Positions 44,310-54,502 of a stretch of DNA of 64,000 nucleotides are shown here, one piece after another. Numbering within the stretch: position 1 is the first letter of the stretch; each line of letters begins with the position of its first letter. The stretch lies in contig NZ_PVBM01000011.1 of NCBI RefSeq assembly GCF_002968575.1, positions 62,001 through 126,000 on the forward strand, given 5' to 3'. The notes below the pieces were generated by a model. The model ran no database searches. It was not told where the DNA came from and saw only the letters and a program-made list of their open reading frames with translations. Source of the DNA: Neorhizobium huautlense. GTDB lineage: Bacteria; Pseudomonadota; Alphaproteobacteria; Rhizobiales; Rhizobiaceae. The translations under genes were made by a program, and so were the position numbers.

Positions 44310-47300
44310 ATGACGCTGATGGTTCGCCTGTTGAAATGGATCTTGAAGGCTGCGCTTGGCGCGGTCGCGATCCTGTTCGTCATGGCCTTGGGCGTTGTCC
44401 TGTTCGTTGCGCTGACGCCGGTGGGCGGACGCGTTGCTGCCGATCGCATTTCCTCGATCGTCTCCACCCCCGATCGCGAGATTACGTTTTCGCGGCCGGA
44501 AGGTCTGCTGACGGGCAACTTGCGGCTCGATACGATCACGCTTTCCGATGATGCCGGCCCTTATGCTCAGATTGGCGGAATAAACGTCGACTGGTCGCCG
44601 ACGGCGCTGGTCACCGGCGTTTTCCGCGCCGAGCGCATCTCCGCAGAGACCGTCAATCTGATTAGGCCGCCGAGACCGTCGAAAGCGACAACACAACCGA
44701 GTTCCGGTTCATCCGGCTCACCGCTTCCGGTGGGAGTCCGGGTTGCGCAGATCGACTTGCCCGACATCAATCTCTCGCAAGCGCTCTCGGGCAGGGATTT
44801 TTCCTTGTCTGTCAAAGGCTCGATCGACGCCACCGGGCCGGATATTTCCCTGGATCTGCAAGCGACGCGAAAGGATGAGCCGGATGCCAAGGCCTTTGCC
44901 GATGTGGTCTATGCACCGTCGGAAAACCGCCTGACGCTGAAAGCATCTGTCGCTGAACCGCAAGGCGGCTTGCTCGCTCGCCTCCTGCGGCTTCCGGGCG
45001 CTCCGGCCGTTCAACTGGCGTTGGACGGCGAAGGCCCGCTTTCCGATTGGGCCGGCAAGCTGCAGGGCAATGTCGCCGGAGTACCGGTGATCGCCGTCAA
45101 CGGCACTCACAAACTGGTAGAGAACGGCAGGCATAGAGTGGAGATCACCGGTGGTGGTCAGCTTGCAACTCTCTTGCCTCCCGCATTTCGCCAGTTGTTC
45201 GGCGGAACAACAGACATCAACATCGCCGCCATCTACGCTCCATCGGGCCGCATCGATATCGAACGGGGCGACCTGACGTCCGGAACGGTCAGGATGACGG
45301 CCAAGGGCGCCTGGGATCCGACAGGCGACAACAGCCTGACCGCAGGCCTTGTCGGTGTGAACGGTCCTGCCGATTTCGTCTGGCCGATCAACGGCGAAGA
45401 AAGCCGTTTCTCTTTCGAAAGCATAAACTTCACCTTGACGGGCGCGGCCTCTTCCGCACGCTTTAATGCAACGGCAGCGCTGAGTGCCGCCGAATTGCCG
45501 CAGGGCCGTTTCGGGCAGATCCGCCTGCAGGCCGAAAGCGAGGATCTCAACCTTCTCGACCGATCGGGCAGCATCCGTAGCCGCCTGACGGTTGCCCGGA
45601 CGGACTTTACGAGCGACGATCTGGATCGGATCGTTCGCGGCCCCCTCACGCTCGATGCCCCCCTGCGTCTCGCCCCGCCGGCGATCGGCCTTGATGCCGC
45701 GACCTTCGACAGCGCCAATGTCAACGGTACCCTTTCCGGCGCCTACGACACCTCAAAGCAGGCCGTAACCGGCAATTTCCGCATTTTCGCCAATCCGGCG
45801 GTGCTGCCGCCGTCTTTGGTATCCAAGTTCGAAGGCAAGCTGTCGGCCGAAGGTTATGTCAATGTCGTCAACGGCGGCCGCGTGAGCCTTGAAAACTTCG
45901 TGATGCGGTCGAACGCGGTCGAGGCGAACGGCAACATTCTGTTGGAAGACCGGAAGATCTCCGGCCGGCTTGCCGGTCGCGTGCCGGATCTGCGGCGCTG
46001 GTTGCCGGAGGCGGAAGGGGCCGCAGGCTTCGACATTGCCGCCAACGGCCCACTGAGCGCAATGGCGGTGAAGGCCGTCATCAATTCTGCAGAAGCGCGG
46101 CTTGTCGGTCGCAAGCTTCAGGATATGAGTCTTGTCTTCGATGGCACCGTCGACCCCAACGCGCCGAAGGGCAGGCTGGCGGCCACCGGCTCGCTCGACA
46201 GTCAGCCGATCCGGGTGAATGCCGATATCGCGTCGGCGGAAGGACGTACCAGCGCGCAGGCCATCAATGCCGAGGTGGGTCCGAACAAGCTCACCGGCGC
46301 CTTGAACTTCTCGCAAGGCTTCCTGCCGGAAGGTCAACTTACATTTGACTTCCCGGATGTCGCGTTGCTTGCGGCACTCGCCGCCCAGCAGGCTCAAGGC
46401 GATCTTCGCGGCACCATTGTCTTCAGCAACACGGATAACCGGGCCGGCGCCGTTATCCGGGCGTCCGGCAGCGGGCTTCGTCGCGGCTCGCTCCAGATTT
46501 CCCAACCGAATATCGATCTCGCCATCCCCGACATCAAGGCAATCGCCGCAGAGGGCACTGTTCGAGCCACCCGCCTTGGCGCCGGTTCGGTCGGCGTAGA
46601 CGATATCAATCTCGATGTCCGCCATGGCGACAATAGGACGAGCTTCAACCTTGCCGCCCGGTATGACAATGCGCCGCTCAACGCTGTCGGAGACGTTCAA
46701 ACCGGAAAAGACATTTCGGTCGGCATCGAGAGCTTCACGGCCTCGCCGCGCAATATCCCAATCCGGCTCGAGCAGCCAACCCGCATCGCCATCGCAAATG
46801 GCAGTGCGAACCTCTCCGGGCTGACGCTCGCGACCGGCAACGGCAGCGTTACTGTCAATGGTTCTGCAGGGACAGTGCTGGATCTGACGGCCAACATCAA
46901 GGCTCTGCCTGCCAGCCTGCTGAATACGTTCGTACCGACGATCAACGCTGCGGGAGTGATTACCGGCACCATCAACGCGACCGGGTCCACGTCGGCCCCG
47001 GCTATCCGTTATGATTTAGAATGGAGTGATGCACAGCTTCGCCAGATGCGCGATGCTGGCATCAGTCCTTTTCGTGTGGCAGCCAGTGGAAGCTTCGCTA
47101 ACGGGACAGTCACGTTAGACGCCACCCGCCTGACCGGCTCCGGCGGCCTGGACCTCTCTGCAACCGGCCGCGTCCTTCTTCAAAACGGCGTTCCTGCCCT
47201 CGATATAAACGCCCGCGCCAATGCGGTGCCGGCGGAACTCGTCAACGCCTTTGCACCCGGCCTCGGCGCCCGCGGAACGATTTCCGGCACGGTTGCGACG

Positions 47301-48800
47301 ACAGGTACGCCCGAGGCGCCGGCCGTTCGTTATGACCTTCGCTGGGCCAATGCCGGCGTGAGCCAGACCGCATCGGCCGGCATCTCTGCGCTCGACGTCA
47401 CCGCCGCCGGCACGTTCGAAAAGGGCACGGTGACACTGGATACCCGACTTACCGGTGGAGGCGGCATCTCGCTCTCCGGCGGCGGCTCCGTTTCGCTGGC
47501 CGGGGAAAAACCTCTGAACCTGAAGTTCAACGGCAAGCTGCCTTTCTCCATCCTCTCCGGCCAACTTGCCGCCCAGGGTTTTGTGCTCGAAGGCACCGGC
47601 AATGTTGACCTGGCAATTGGCGGCACCGCGGCGGCGCCCAACGTCACTGGCACGGCGACCGCGTCAGGCGCGCGGTTCATCGACGTACGACGCAATCTTG
47701 CCATTTCCGACCTTGCCGCCAATGTTTCCTTTGATGGCGCCAGAGCCAATATCTCGCGTTTGTCCGGAAAGCTGTCGGGAGGAGGAACGATATCGGCAGA
47801 GGGTTCCGTCGGCATCACACCCGATTCCGGCTTTCCGGCCGATCTGAGAATTACCCTAGCCCAGGCGACCTATGCGGACGGCGCGTTGTTTGCCGCGACC
47901 GCCGATGGCGCCCTGACCGTTACCGGCCCCCTGACATCCGGCCCCGTTCTCGGAGGCAGGATCACCTTGACCAAGGCGGCGATTACCGTACCCGCCAGAC
48001 TGCCCACATCGCTTGCCGAAGTCGACATTCGCCATCGCAACGCTCCGCCGGACGTTCTTCGACAAATGGAGAAACTGCGTCCGAAGGGTCCGAAAGGCAG
48101 TTCGAATCCGATCGAGCTGAACCTCCAGATCAGCGCGCCCAACGGCATCTTTGTGCGAGGCCGCGGGATCGACGCAGAGCTTGGCGGCGATATTAACATC
48201 ACAGGCACTGCAATAGCGCCCATCGTTTCCGGCGGCTTCGAGATGCGCCGCGGCCGGATCGTCATCCTGGCCAAGCGGCTCGACTTCACCGATGGCGATA
48301 TCACATTTGGCGGTGGTTTGATTCCGGTTCTCAACATGGAAGCAAGCACAACCTCCGCCCAGACGACGATCACGGTAAAGGTCACGGGCGTGGCGAACGA
48401 CCCGAACATCGCCTTCTCGTCCGCCCCGGCCCTCCCGCAGGACGAGGTGCTGGCCCGCCTGATCTTCGGGCAGTCGATGTCGCGGCTTTCGCCGTTGCAG
48501 ATTGCTCAGCTGGCCGACGCTGTCACCCAGCTTGCCGGCGGCGGCTCCACCTCTCTCCTCGAGACGCTGCGCAGCAACCTTGGCGTTGACGACCTGGACA
48601 TTAATACCGACGAGACGGGCCAGACCACCGTCTCGGTCGGCCGCTACATCAACAACCGAACCTATGTGCAGATCGAACAGGGCGGATCGGGCGGAGCCCA
48701 GGCCACGATCAACCTCGATGTCGGTCGGGGCGTGAAGCTCAAGGCCGGCGCCGGCACCGAAGGCGGCAAGGCCGGCATCTTCTACGAGCACGAATACTGA
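44310..48800 (+). CDS. tamB: TamB, translocation/assembly module inner membrane protein
   Basis: 1496 residues, close to other TamB proteins. An N-terminal membrane anchor (LLKWILKAALGAVAILFVMAL) is followed by a very long periplasmic beta-helical groove made of repeats, with matching blocks SLNGTISATGT-like (here TGTINATGS and SGTVATTGT) at around residues 880-1030. The C-terminal DUF490 domain starts near residue 1150 and ends GKAGIFYEHEY. TamB spans the periplasm and is thought to move phospholipid or assist OMP folding with TamA. Coupled to tamA as an operon. Confidence 0.92.
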   Translation: MTLMVRLLKWILKAALGAVAILFVMALGVVLFVALTPVGGRVAADRISSIVSTPDREITFSRPEGLLTGNLRLDTITLSDDAGPYAQIGGINVDWSPTALVTGVFRAERISAETVNLIRPPRPSKATTQPSSGSSGSPLPVGVRVAQIDLPDINLSQALSGRDFSLSVKGSIDATGPDISLDLQATRKDEPDAKAFADVVYAPSENRLTLKASVAEPQGGLLARLLRLPGAPAVQLALDGEGPLSDWAGKLQGNVAGVPVIAVNGTHKLVENGRHRVEITGGGQLATLLPPAFRQLFGGTTDINIAAIYAPSGRIDIERGDLTSGTVRMTAKGAWDPTGDNSLTAGLVGVNGPADFVWPINGEESRFSFESINFTLTGAASSARFNATAALSAAELPQGRFGQIRLQAESEDLNLLDRSGSIRSRLTVARTDFTSDDLDRIVRGPLTLDAPLRLAPPAIGLDAATFDSANVNGTLSGAYDTSKQAVTGNFRIFANPAVLPPSLVSKFEGKLSAEGYVNVVNGGRVSLENFVMRSNAVEANGNILLEDRKISGRLAGRVPDLRRWLPEAEGAAGFDIAANGPLSAMAVKAVINSAEARLVGRKLQDMSLVFDGTVDPNAPKGRLAATGSLDSQPIRVNADIASAEGRTSAQAINAEVGPNKLTGALNFSQGFLPEGQLTFDFPDVALLAALAAQQAQGDLRGTIVFSNTDNRAGAVIRASGSGLRRGSLQISQPNIDLAIPDIKAIAAEGTVRATRLGAGSVGVDDINLDVRHGDNRTSFNLAARYDNAPLNAVGDVQTGKDISVGIESFTASPRNIPIRLEQPTRIAIANGSANLSGLTLATGNGSVTVNGSAGTVLDLTANIKALPASLLNTFVPTINAAGVITGTINATGSTSAPAIRYDLEWSDAQLRQMRDAGISPFRVAASGSFANGTVTLDATRLTGSGGLDLSATGRVLLQNGVPALDINARANAVPAELVNAFAPGLGARGTISGTVATTGTPEAPAVRYDLRWANAGVSQTASAGISALDVTAAGTFEKGTVTLDTRLTGGGGISLSGGGSVSLAGEKPLNLKFNGKLPFSILSGQLAAQGFVLEGTGNVDLAIGGTAAAPNVTGTATASGARFIDVRRNLAISDLAANVSFDGARANISRLSGKLSGGGTISAEGSVGITPDSGFPADLRITLAQATYADGALFAATADGALTVTGPLTSGPVLGGRITLTKAAITVPARLPTSLAEVDIRHRNAPPDVLRQMEKLRPKGPKGSSNPIELNLQISAPNGIFVRGRGIDAELGGDINITGTAIAPIVSGGFEMRRGRIVILAKRLDFTDGDITFGGGLIPVLNMEASTTSAQTTITVKVTGVANDPNIAFSSAPALPQDEVLARLIFGQSMSRLSPLQIAQLADAVTQLAGGGSTSLLETLRSNLGVDDLDINTDETGQTTVSVGRYINNRTYVQIEQGGSGGAQATINLDVGRGVKLKAGAGTEGGKAGIFYEHEY

Positions 48801-48838
48801 CTTCACCCACCGCTTCAAGCCTGCTTCAGGAGAAAAGC

Positions 48839-49768
48839 ATGATCTCCAAAGATATCACTTTGATTGGCGTTCCGCTGGAAGAAGGCTCCGGCCGCGGCGG
48901 CTGCGCCATGGGTCCGGCTGCCTTCCGGCTGGCTGGCATCATAAAAGCCTTGGAAGGTCTCGGTTTTCGGGTCGAAGACAGCGGCGACTTGAGGCCGGAA
49001 CCCGCGGCTGACCTTGGCGAACGACAGGACGCCAAAAACCTTCCCGTCGTCGGTGCCTTCACCCAGATGCTGGAGGGCCGCACCTATGACAAGGCCATGG
49101 CCGGCTTCATTCCCGTGATCATGGGTGGGGATCACAGCCTGTCGATGGGAAGCGTATCGGGCATGGCACGTTATGCCGATAAAGTTGGCCGGCCGCTTTA
49201 CGTCCTCTGGCTCGATGCCCACGCGGATTTCAATACGCCGGAAACCTCTCCCTCTGGCAATATTCACGGCATGCCCGTTGCTTTCTTTACCGGGCAGGCG
49301 GAGTTCGCACCCATCCTGGATCGAAACCGGCCCCTGGTGGACCCGCGCAACGTTTTCCAGGTCGGCATCCGCTCCGTCGATGAAATAGAACGAAAGCTCA
49401 TCGCCCGGCATGGCGTCAATGTTTTCGACATGCGAGCGATTGACGAGCATGGCATTGCAGCGATCATGCGGCAGGTCATCGATACCGTCAGTGCCGCCAA
49501 TGGCCTTCTGCACGTCAGTCTCGATGTCGATTTTCTCGATCCGGATATTGCGCCAGGTGTTGGTACGACCGTGCCAGGCGGCGCCACCTTCCGGGAGGCG
49601 CACCTGATCATGGAAATGCTGCATGATACGGGGCTTGTCGCATCGGTGGACCTGGTCGAACTCAACCCGTTCCTGGATGACCGCGGCAAGAGTGCGCGCA
49701 TCATGGTGGAACTTACGGCAAGCCTTTTCGGCCGGCGGGTCTTGGATCGTCCGACGCGCTCCGGTTAA
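48839..49768 (+). CDS. rocF: Arginase
   Basis: 309 residues, ureohydrolase fold. The Mn site is formed by GGDHSLSMG, LDAHADFNTP and SLDVDFLDP, with the arginase-like end VELNPFLDDRGKSARI. Converts arginine to ornithine and urea. Starts 38 bp after tamB; likely a separate function even if read-through occurs, as tamAB are envelope genes. Followed by an AT-rich 280-bp spacer. Confidence 0.92.
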   Translation: MISKDITLIGVPLEEGSGRGGCAMGPAAFRLAGIIKALEGLGFRVEDSGDLRPEPAADLGERQDAKNLPVVGAFTQMLEGRTYDKAMAGFIPVIMGGDHSLSMGSVSGMARYADKVGRPLYVLWLDAHADFNTPETSPSGNIHGMPVAFFTGQAEFAPILDRNRPLVDPRNVFQVGIRSVDEIERKLIARHGVNVFDMRAIDEHGIAAIMRQVIDTVSAANGLLHVSLDVDFLDPDIAPGVGTTVPGGATFREAHLIMEMLHDTGLVASVDLVELNPFLDDRGKSARIMVELTASLFGRRVLDRPTRSG

Positions 49769-50048
49769 TTCCGGCAGACGACAATCCAAGAAGAAAATTG
49801 ACAATAGCCATAAATACCCAATCTATAGCTGACTATCGGCAGTAAAAAATCCGGCTGCTAAAATAAAAGATTTCCTACGTATTATCCCGTACCTGAATAT
49901 ATGGAATTATTGACGATACATTAAGCATTCAAGGCTAAATTTAGCAGGAAGGCGAGGCACAAGCTTTCCTGCCCGATCACCATGGGGGGTGGGCGAAGCG
50001 GTTTCTGCCGAAGAATTTTACTCTTCATCCAGAGCAGGCGGAGAAGCT
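49769..50048 (+). other. AT-rich leader between rocF and the chemoreceptor
   Basis: No gene is seen. The stretch is clearly more AT-rich than its surroundings and contains TTGACA at 49798, but the best -10 (TATAGC) is 20 bp away, so no promoter is claimed. An imperfect inverted repeat (GCAGGAAGGC / GCTTTCCTGC) lies near 49945-49975, close to the chemoreceptor start. Confidence 0.5.
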
Positions 50049-51836
50049 ATGTCCATCTTTTCGCTCCCGAGCGCGGACGCAAAAGCAGTCCTTGCGGCGT
50101 TAAGCCGATCACAAGCCATCATCGAGTTCGACCTGACGGGGAAAATCCTGACGGCGAACGAAAACTTCTGCAACGCTCTCGGCTACAAGCTGTCCGAGAT
50201 CGTCGGCAAACATCACAGCATGTTTTGCGATCCGGCTTATGTCGCGTCGCCGGCCTATAAGGATTTCTGGGCCAATCTCGGAAGCGGCAAATACGAGGCA
50301 GCTGCCTACAAGCGCATCGGCAAAGGCGGCCGCGAGATCTGGATCCAGGCTTCCTACAACCCGGTCCTGTCCGGCGGAAAACCCTATAAGGTCATCAAGA
50401 TTGCCACCGACATTACTGCAGCGAAAATGAAGGCTGCGGAAGATGAAGGCAAGATCAGTGCAATTTCACGCACGCAAGCTGTCATCGAATTTACGCCGAC
50501 TGGCGACATTATCACTGCGAACGAGAACTTCCTCTCCTGTCTCGGCTATCAACTCGCGGAAATCAGCGGCAGGCATCATAGCATGTTCTGCGAACCGGCC
50601 TTCCGCGACAGCCCCGATTACCGGGAATTCTGGCGAAAACTCGCGGGCGGCGAGGCTATCGCCCAGGAATTCAAGCGCATCGGCAGGGGTGGCAAGGTCG
50701 TCTGGATCCAGGCATCCTACAACCCGATCTTCGATGCTGACGGCCGGGTCTTCAAGGTCGTAAAGTTCGCAACTGACATTACCGAACGCGTACGCGCCGT
50801 GGACGAGTTGGCGGTCAGCCTTACCGCGCTTTCGAACGGAGACCTTACGACGCATATCGAGAAACCATTCATCCCGACACTTGAACAGATTCGCGTAGAC
50901 TTCAATGACGCCGTGGCCAAACTTGCGGACGCGATGCGTACTGTCGGAGAGAACGCCGAGGGCATTGCCGGTGGTTCGTCCGAAATCCGCCAGGCTTCCG
51001 ACAGCCTCGCCAAACGGACAGAGCAGCAGGCGGCTGCGGTCGAGGAAACTGCTGCGGCACTGGAAGAAATCAGCCGTGCGGTAACCGACAGCGCCAGGCG
51101 CGCTGAAGAGGCCGGCTCCCTGGTCGGCGATGCCAAGAAGAATGCCGAGCATTCAGGTGCAGTGGTCCGCAACGCCGTCAATGCGATGGACCAGATCGAA
51201 AACTCCTCTCACGAGATTTCGAATATCATCAGCGTCATCGACGACATCGCCTTCCAGACCAACCTGCTTGCCCTGAACGCAGGCGTGGAGGCGGCGCGAG
51301 CAGGCGAAGCCGGCAAGGGTTTTGCAGTTGTCGCCCAGGAAGTCCGCGAGCTTGCCCAACGCTCCGCTACGGCGGCAAAGGAGATCAAGGCGCTCATCTC
51401 CAAGTCGTCCGAACACGTGAAGCACGGGGTTACACTCGTCGGAGAAACCGGAAAGGCGTTGGAGCAGATCATATCGCAGGTCGAGGAGATCAACAGCAAC
51501 GTCGTCGCGATCGTCGAGGCTTCCCGCGAGCAGTCGACCGGTCTCAAAGAGGTCAGTAACGCCGTCAATTCCATGGACCAGAATACGCAGCAGAACGCCG
51601 CCATGGTCGAAGAAACCTCCGCTGCCAGCCACAGCCTCGCCCGTGAAGCTGAAACTCTGCGCAATCTGCTCGCCCGATTTAGATTTGGGCAATATTCTTC
51701 GCATAAGATTGTTCAAGCGCGACCCGATGCACGGCCCATCGCATCGCCGGCACGCAAACTCATGGCTACGGTCGCACGCGCCACCTCCGGCGCAGCCGCT
51801 TCCGCCCAGGCAACGGACAGTTGGGAAGAATTCTGA
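50049..51836 (+). CDS. Soluble methyl-accepting chemotaxis protein with two PAS domains
   Basis: 595 residues and no transmembrane segment, so a cytoplasmic receptor. Two tandem PAS domains (about residues 15-130 and 140-255) share [15 protein letters not shown] / [15 protein letters not shown] starts and the ANENF..LGY..EI.G.HHSMFC motif; the second copies the first. A short HAMP-like linker and the signalling hairpin [20 protein letters not shown] follow. The last five residues, SWEEF, match the xWxxF pentapeptide that tethers CheR/CheB. The cytosolic PAS pair suggests sensing of redox or energy state through haem or FAD. Confidence 0.88.
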   Translation: MSIFSLPSADAKAVLAALSRSQAIIEFDLTGKILTANENFCNALGYKLSEIVGKHHSMFCDPAYVASPAYKDFWANLGSGKYEAAAYKRIGKGGREIWIQASYNPVLSGGKPYKVIKIATDITAAKMKAAEDEGKISAISRTQAVIEFTPTGDIITANENFLSCLGYQLAEISGRHHSMFCEPAFRDSPDYREFWRKLAGGEAIAQEFKRIGRGGKVVWIQASYNPIFDADGRVFKVVKFATDITERVRAVDELAVSLTALSNGDLTTHIEKPFIPTLEQIRVDFNDAVAKLADAMRTVGENAEGIAGGSSEIRQASDSLAKRTEQQAAAVEETAAALEEISRAVTDSARRAEEAGSLVGDAKKNAEHSGAVVRNAVNAMDQIENSSHEISNIISVIDDIAFQTNLLALNAGVEAARAGEAGKGFAVVAQEVRELAQRSATAAKEIKALISKSSEHVKHGVTLVGETGKALEQIISQVEEINSNVVAIVEASREQSTGLKEVSNAVNSMDQNTQQNAAMVEETSAASHSLAREAETLRNLLARFRFGQYSSHKIVQARPDARPIASPARKLMATVARATSGAAASAQATDSWEEF

Positions 51837-52315
51837 TGGCAACCACGATTAACTCCACGAGCTACGGCGGCGAGACGCTCGAAATCATCGCCTTCAGACT
51901 CCACGATCAGGAATTTTGCGTAAAGACCACCACCATCCGCGAAATCCGCGGATGGGCGCCCTCAACGCCAATCCCCCACGCGCCGGCAGACGTTATCGGC
52001 GTCATGAACCTGCGCGGTTCCGTGATCCCGATCATCGACCTCGCCTACAAGCTCGGCATGAAGAGCACGGTCGCCAACGAGCGCAGCGCCATCGTGGTGG
52101 CTGAAGTTCACAGCATGGTCATCGGAATGCTGGTCGATCGGGTTTCCGACATCCTCACCATTCCATCCAGCCAGGTTCAGCCCGTGCCGGAGATTTCCGC
52201 TTCCTTCGACAAGTCCTTCTCCGAAGGCATCATCGCCAACGAAAATGGGATGATCTGCTTCCTGAACCTCTCCAAGATGTTCAAGGGAACTGAAGCCGAC
52301 GAATTGGCAGCCTAA
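51836..52315 (+). CDS. cheW: Chemotaxis adaptor CheW
   Basis: 159 residues with the CheW fold: LEIIAFRLHDQEFCVKTTTIREIRGW, VMNLRGSVIPIIDLAYKLGM, VDRVSDILTIPSSQVQPVPE and LNLSKMFKG. CheW joins receptors to CheA kinase. The ATG overlaps the TGA of the receptor by one base (TGATG), which means coupled expression of a receptor with its own adaptor, away from any che cluster in the window. Confidence 0.9.
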   Translation: MATTINSTSYGGETLEIIAFRLHDQEFCVKTTTIREIRGWAPSTPIPHAPADVIGVMNLRGSVIPIIDLAYKLGMKSTVANERSAIVVAEVHSMVIGMLVDRVSDILTIPSSQVQPVPEISASFDKSFSEGIIANENGMICFLNLSKMFKGTEADELAA

Positions 52316-52340
52316 CAGGCTCACCAGGTTCTTGTCGTTG

Positions 52341-52372
52341 AAAAGGCCATCCGGATCACCGGATGGCCTTTT
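52341..52372. terminator. Bidirectional Rho-independent terminator
   Basis: Stem GGCCATCCGG (52345-52354) with CCGGATGGCC (52359-52368), loop ATCA, flanked by AAAA and TTTT. Convergent cheW and the OFA transporter gene both end at it. Confidence 0.8.
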
Positions 52373-52408
52373 GCCATTTCAGAGGGTTTCGTTCGCAATA
52401 TCAGGGCA

Positions 52409-54067
52409 TCAACCCAACAGGGCGAATGTGCTCTTCAGCGTGACCCACACGCCCCAGAGAAGCGGGATTCCGACAACCGCCCAGGCAAGTACGGCCTTGC
52501 CGTCCAGGCCGCCCCTGCCGATGCCGAAGGAACCACTCGGGCCGATGCTCGCTGCCACCGACTTTGCCTGCAGCGATGCGACCTCCTCGTCCGACATGAA
52601 CCATTTGTCCGAAAGCGGACGCACAAGCGCATTTGCGACGAGACCCAGTGCCAGCATGCCGGCAAGGATGTACATCGTGCCGGTATAGAGTGCGGGCCCT
52701 GGCGCGACGCCCGCGGCGATTTGGGCTTCGCGGATATAATTGACGACAACCGGACCGACGATGCCGGCCGTCGCCCAGGCCGTCAGAAGACGCCCGTGTA
52801 TGGCCCCGACGAACTGCGTGCCGAAAATATCCGCGAGATAGGCCGGGATGGTAGCAAACCCGCCGCCGTACATCGAGAGGATGACGCCGAAAGCCAGCAC
52901 GAAAAGGGCCTTGCTGCCCATGTCGGCAAGCGTCGGAGCCAGCGCATAAAGAACGATGCCCAGAACAAAGAACGTATAATAGGTGTTCTTTCGGCCGATC
53001 TTGTCGGAGAGCGATGCCCAGAAGAACCGCCCGCCGATATTGAAGAGCGAAAGCAGTCCGGCAAAGCCCGCCGCAATCGTGGCGATCTGTGCCTTCTGGC
53101 CAGCATCGAGCTGTGAGAAAGAGAGATCCGGCAGCCCAATCAGTGAACCTGCAAAAATCTCCTGCAACATGGGCGAGGCCATGCCGATCACGCCGATACC
53201 TGCCGATACGTTCAGGCAAAGCACCGCCCAGATCAGCCAGAACTGCGGGGTCTTGTGCGCATTGCGCAGATGCACGTGTTTGTGGGTGATCATCGTGCTC
53301 TTCGACGCGGGCGGCGTCCAGCCTTCCGGGCGCCATCCGGCTGGGGGAATGCGGTAGCCGAAAGCGCCACCCATCATGAAGCAGAAATAGATGAGCGCCA
53401 TGGCGATGAAGGTCTGCCAGACGCCGATCGACGTGTCGGTCTTGAAATAATTCATCAGGAGGTTGGCAAGAGGAGCGCCGATCATCGCGCCGCCGCCAAA
53501 GCCCATGATGGCCATGCCGGTGGCCATGCCGCGGCGATCGGGGAACCACTTGATGAGCGTGGAGACTGGCGAAATATAGCCGAGACCCAGACCGACACCG
53601 CCGATCACCCCGGCACCTACCCACATCAGCCAGAGTTGATGGGTTATGACGCCGAGCGCGGCCACCAGGATGCCTCCACACCAGCAGCAGGCCGACACGA
53701 AACCGGCCTTGCGCGGTCCGACGCGCTCCAGCCAGCCGCCCCAGATCGCTGCGGAGCAACCGAGCAACACGAAAAACAGCGTGTAGATCCAGCCGAGGTC
53801 GGCGACACGCCAGTTACATGTCGTTGTTACGAGAGCGGAAAGCAGATTCAAGCTGCTACAAGATGGGTCGGCAGTTCCTGGCAAGGCTTTGGAGAGCGGC
53901 AGCCAGAAAACGCTGAAGCCATAGGCCATGCCGATGCACAGGTGAATTGCCAGTGCGGCCGGCGGCACGAGCCACCGGTTGAATCCGGGTCTGGCGACAA
54001 TACGTTCCTTATCGAGGAACCCGACACTGCCTGTCAGGTCCTCGTTCGTTGTTCCTGCAAATGCCAT
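52409..54067 (-). CDS. OFA-family MFS transporter (oxalate/formate type)
   Basis: 552 residues, about 12 membrane segments with an enlarged loop. The N-terminal FNRWLVPPAALAIHLCIGMAYGFSVFWLPL, followed by the MFS-loop WGGWLERVGPRKAG, is close to oxalate:formate antiporters (OxlT-like). The C-terminal half contains GGRFFWASLSDKIGRKN. It lies just downstream of the formate dehydrogenase genes on the same strand (75-bp gap), hence a role in formate or oxalate exchange is a reasonable inference. The ATG has AGGAGG 9 nt upstream; a TTG 6 bp earlier was rejected. Confidence 0.85.
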   Translation of the reverse strand: MAFAGTTNEDLTGSVGFLDKERIVARPGFNRWLVPPAALAIHLCIGMAYGFSVFWLPLSKALPGTADPSCSSLNLLSALVTTTCNWRVADLGWIYTLFFVLLGCSAAIWGGWLERVGPRKAGFVSACCWCGGILVAALGVITHQLWLMWVGAGVIGGVGLGLGYISPVSTLIKWFPDRRGMATGMAIMGFGGGAMIGAPLANLLMNYFKTDTSIGVWQTFIAMALIYFCFMMGGAFGYRIPPAGWRPEGWTPPASKSTMITHKHVHLRNAHKTPQFWLIWAVLCLNVSAGIGVIGMASPMLQEIFAGSLIGLPDLSFSQLDAGQKAQIATIAAGFAGLLSLFNIGGRFFWASLSDKIGRKNTYYTFFVLGIVLYALAPTLADMGSKALFVLAFGVILSMYGGGFATIPAYLADIFGTQFVGAIHGRLLTAWATAGIVGPVVVNYIREAQIAAGVAPGPALYTGTMYILAGMLALGLVANALVRPLSDKWFMSDEEVASLQAKSVAASIGPSGSFGIGRGGLDGKAVLAWAVVGIPLLWGVWVTLKSTFALLG

Positions 54068-54142
54068 TAACAATATCCTCCTCTTGAATATGACGACTTA
54101 AGATCATCGACCCGCCCGGCCCTTCCCGCCGGGCGAATGAGT

Positions 54143-54502
54143 TTATGCCGCGCCCTCCGGGATGCTCGGCTCGGACAGCGACTCTCCTGCCGACGGCCCC
54201 TTCCCCTCCGGTGCCCCTTGCGCCGCATCCTGTCCGACACCTACCCCGGAGCCGACCTTCGCTTCCGGTCTGCGGATCAGCACCGAGGCTTGAATGACGA
54301 GCGGAAGCAGCCCTTCTCCGCCCTTGTCGATATGCTCGAAAAGGTGCCGCCGCATGCGTGGCTCCCAGAACTTGTTGATATGCGTAGCGACGCCCTCGGC
54401 GCGCACGCTTTCCGGTTGTGACAGGAAGAAAGTAGCGATCTGGTTGGCCATCCGGACCAGTTTGTCGAGCACCAGTTGCTCGGGACTTTGGTCATGCGAC
54501 AT
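54143..54502 (-). CDS. fdsD: Formate dehydrogenase subunit delta, extended form
   Basis: 119 residues. The first 70 (LVRMANQIATFFLSQPESVRAEGVATHINKFW...) match FdsD, a small protein required to make active NAD-dependent formate dehydrogenase, though its role is not fully known. The last 45 or so residues, rich in Gly, Ala, Pro and Glu, look like a low-complexity tail longer than in the proteins I recall. Its start overlaps the end of fdhD by 11 bp, placing it in the same operon. Confidence 0.82.
   Translation of the reverse strand: MSHDQSPEQLVLDKLVRMANQIATFFLSQPESVRAEGVATHINKFWEPRMRRHLFEHIDKGGEGLLPLVIQASVLIRRPEAKVGSGVGVGQDAAQGAPEGKGPSAGESLSEPSIPEGAA

Noticed and set aside
49798..49829. TTGACA ... 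TATAGC promoter upstream of the chemoreceptor
   Set aside because: Spacer is 20 bp, too long for a normal sigma-70 promoter.
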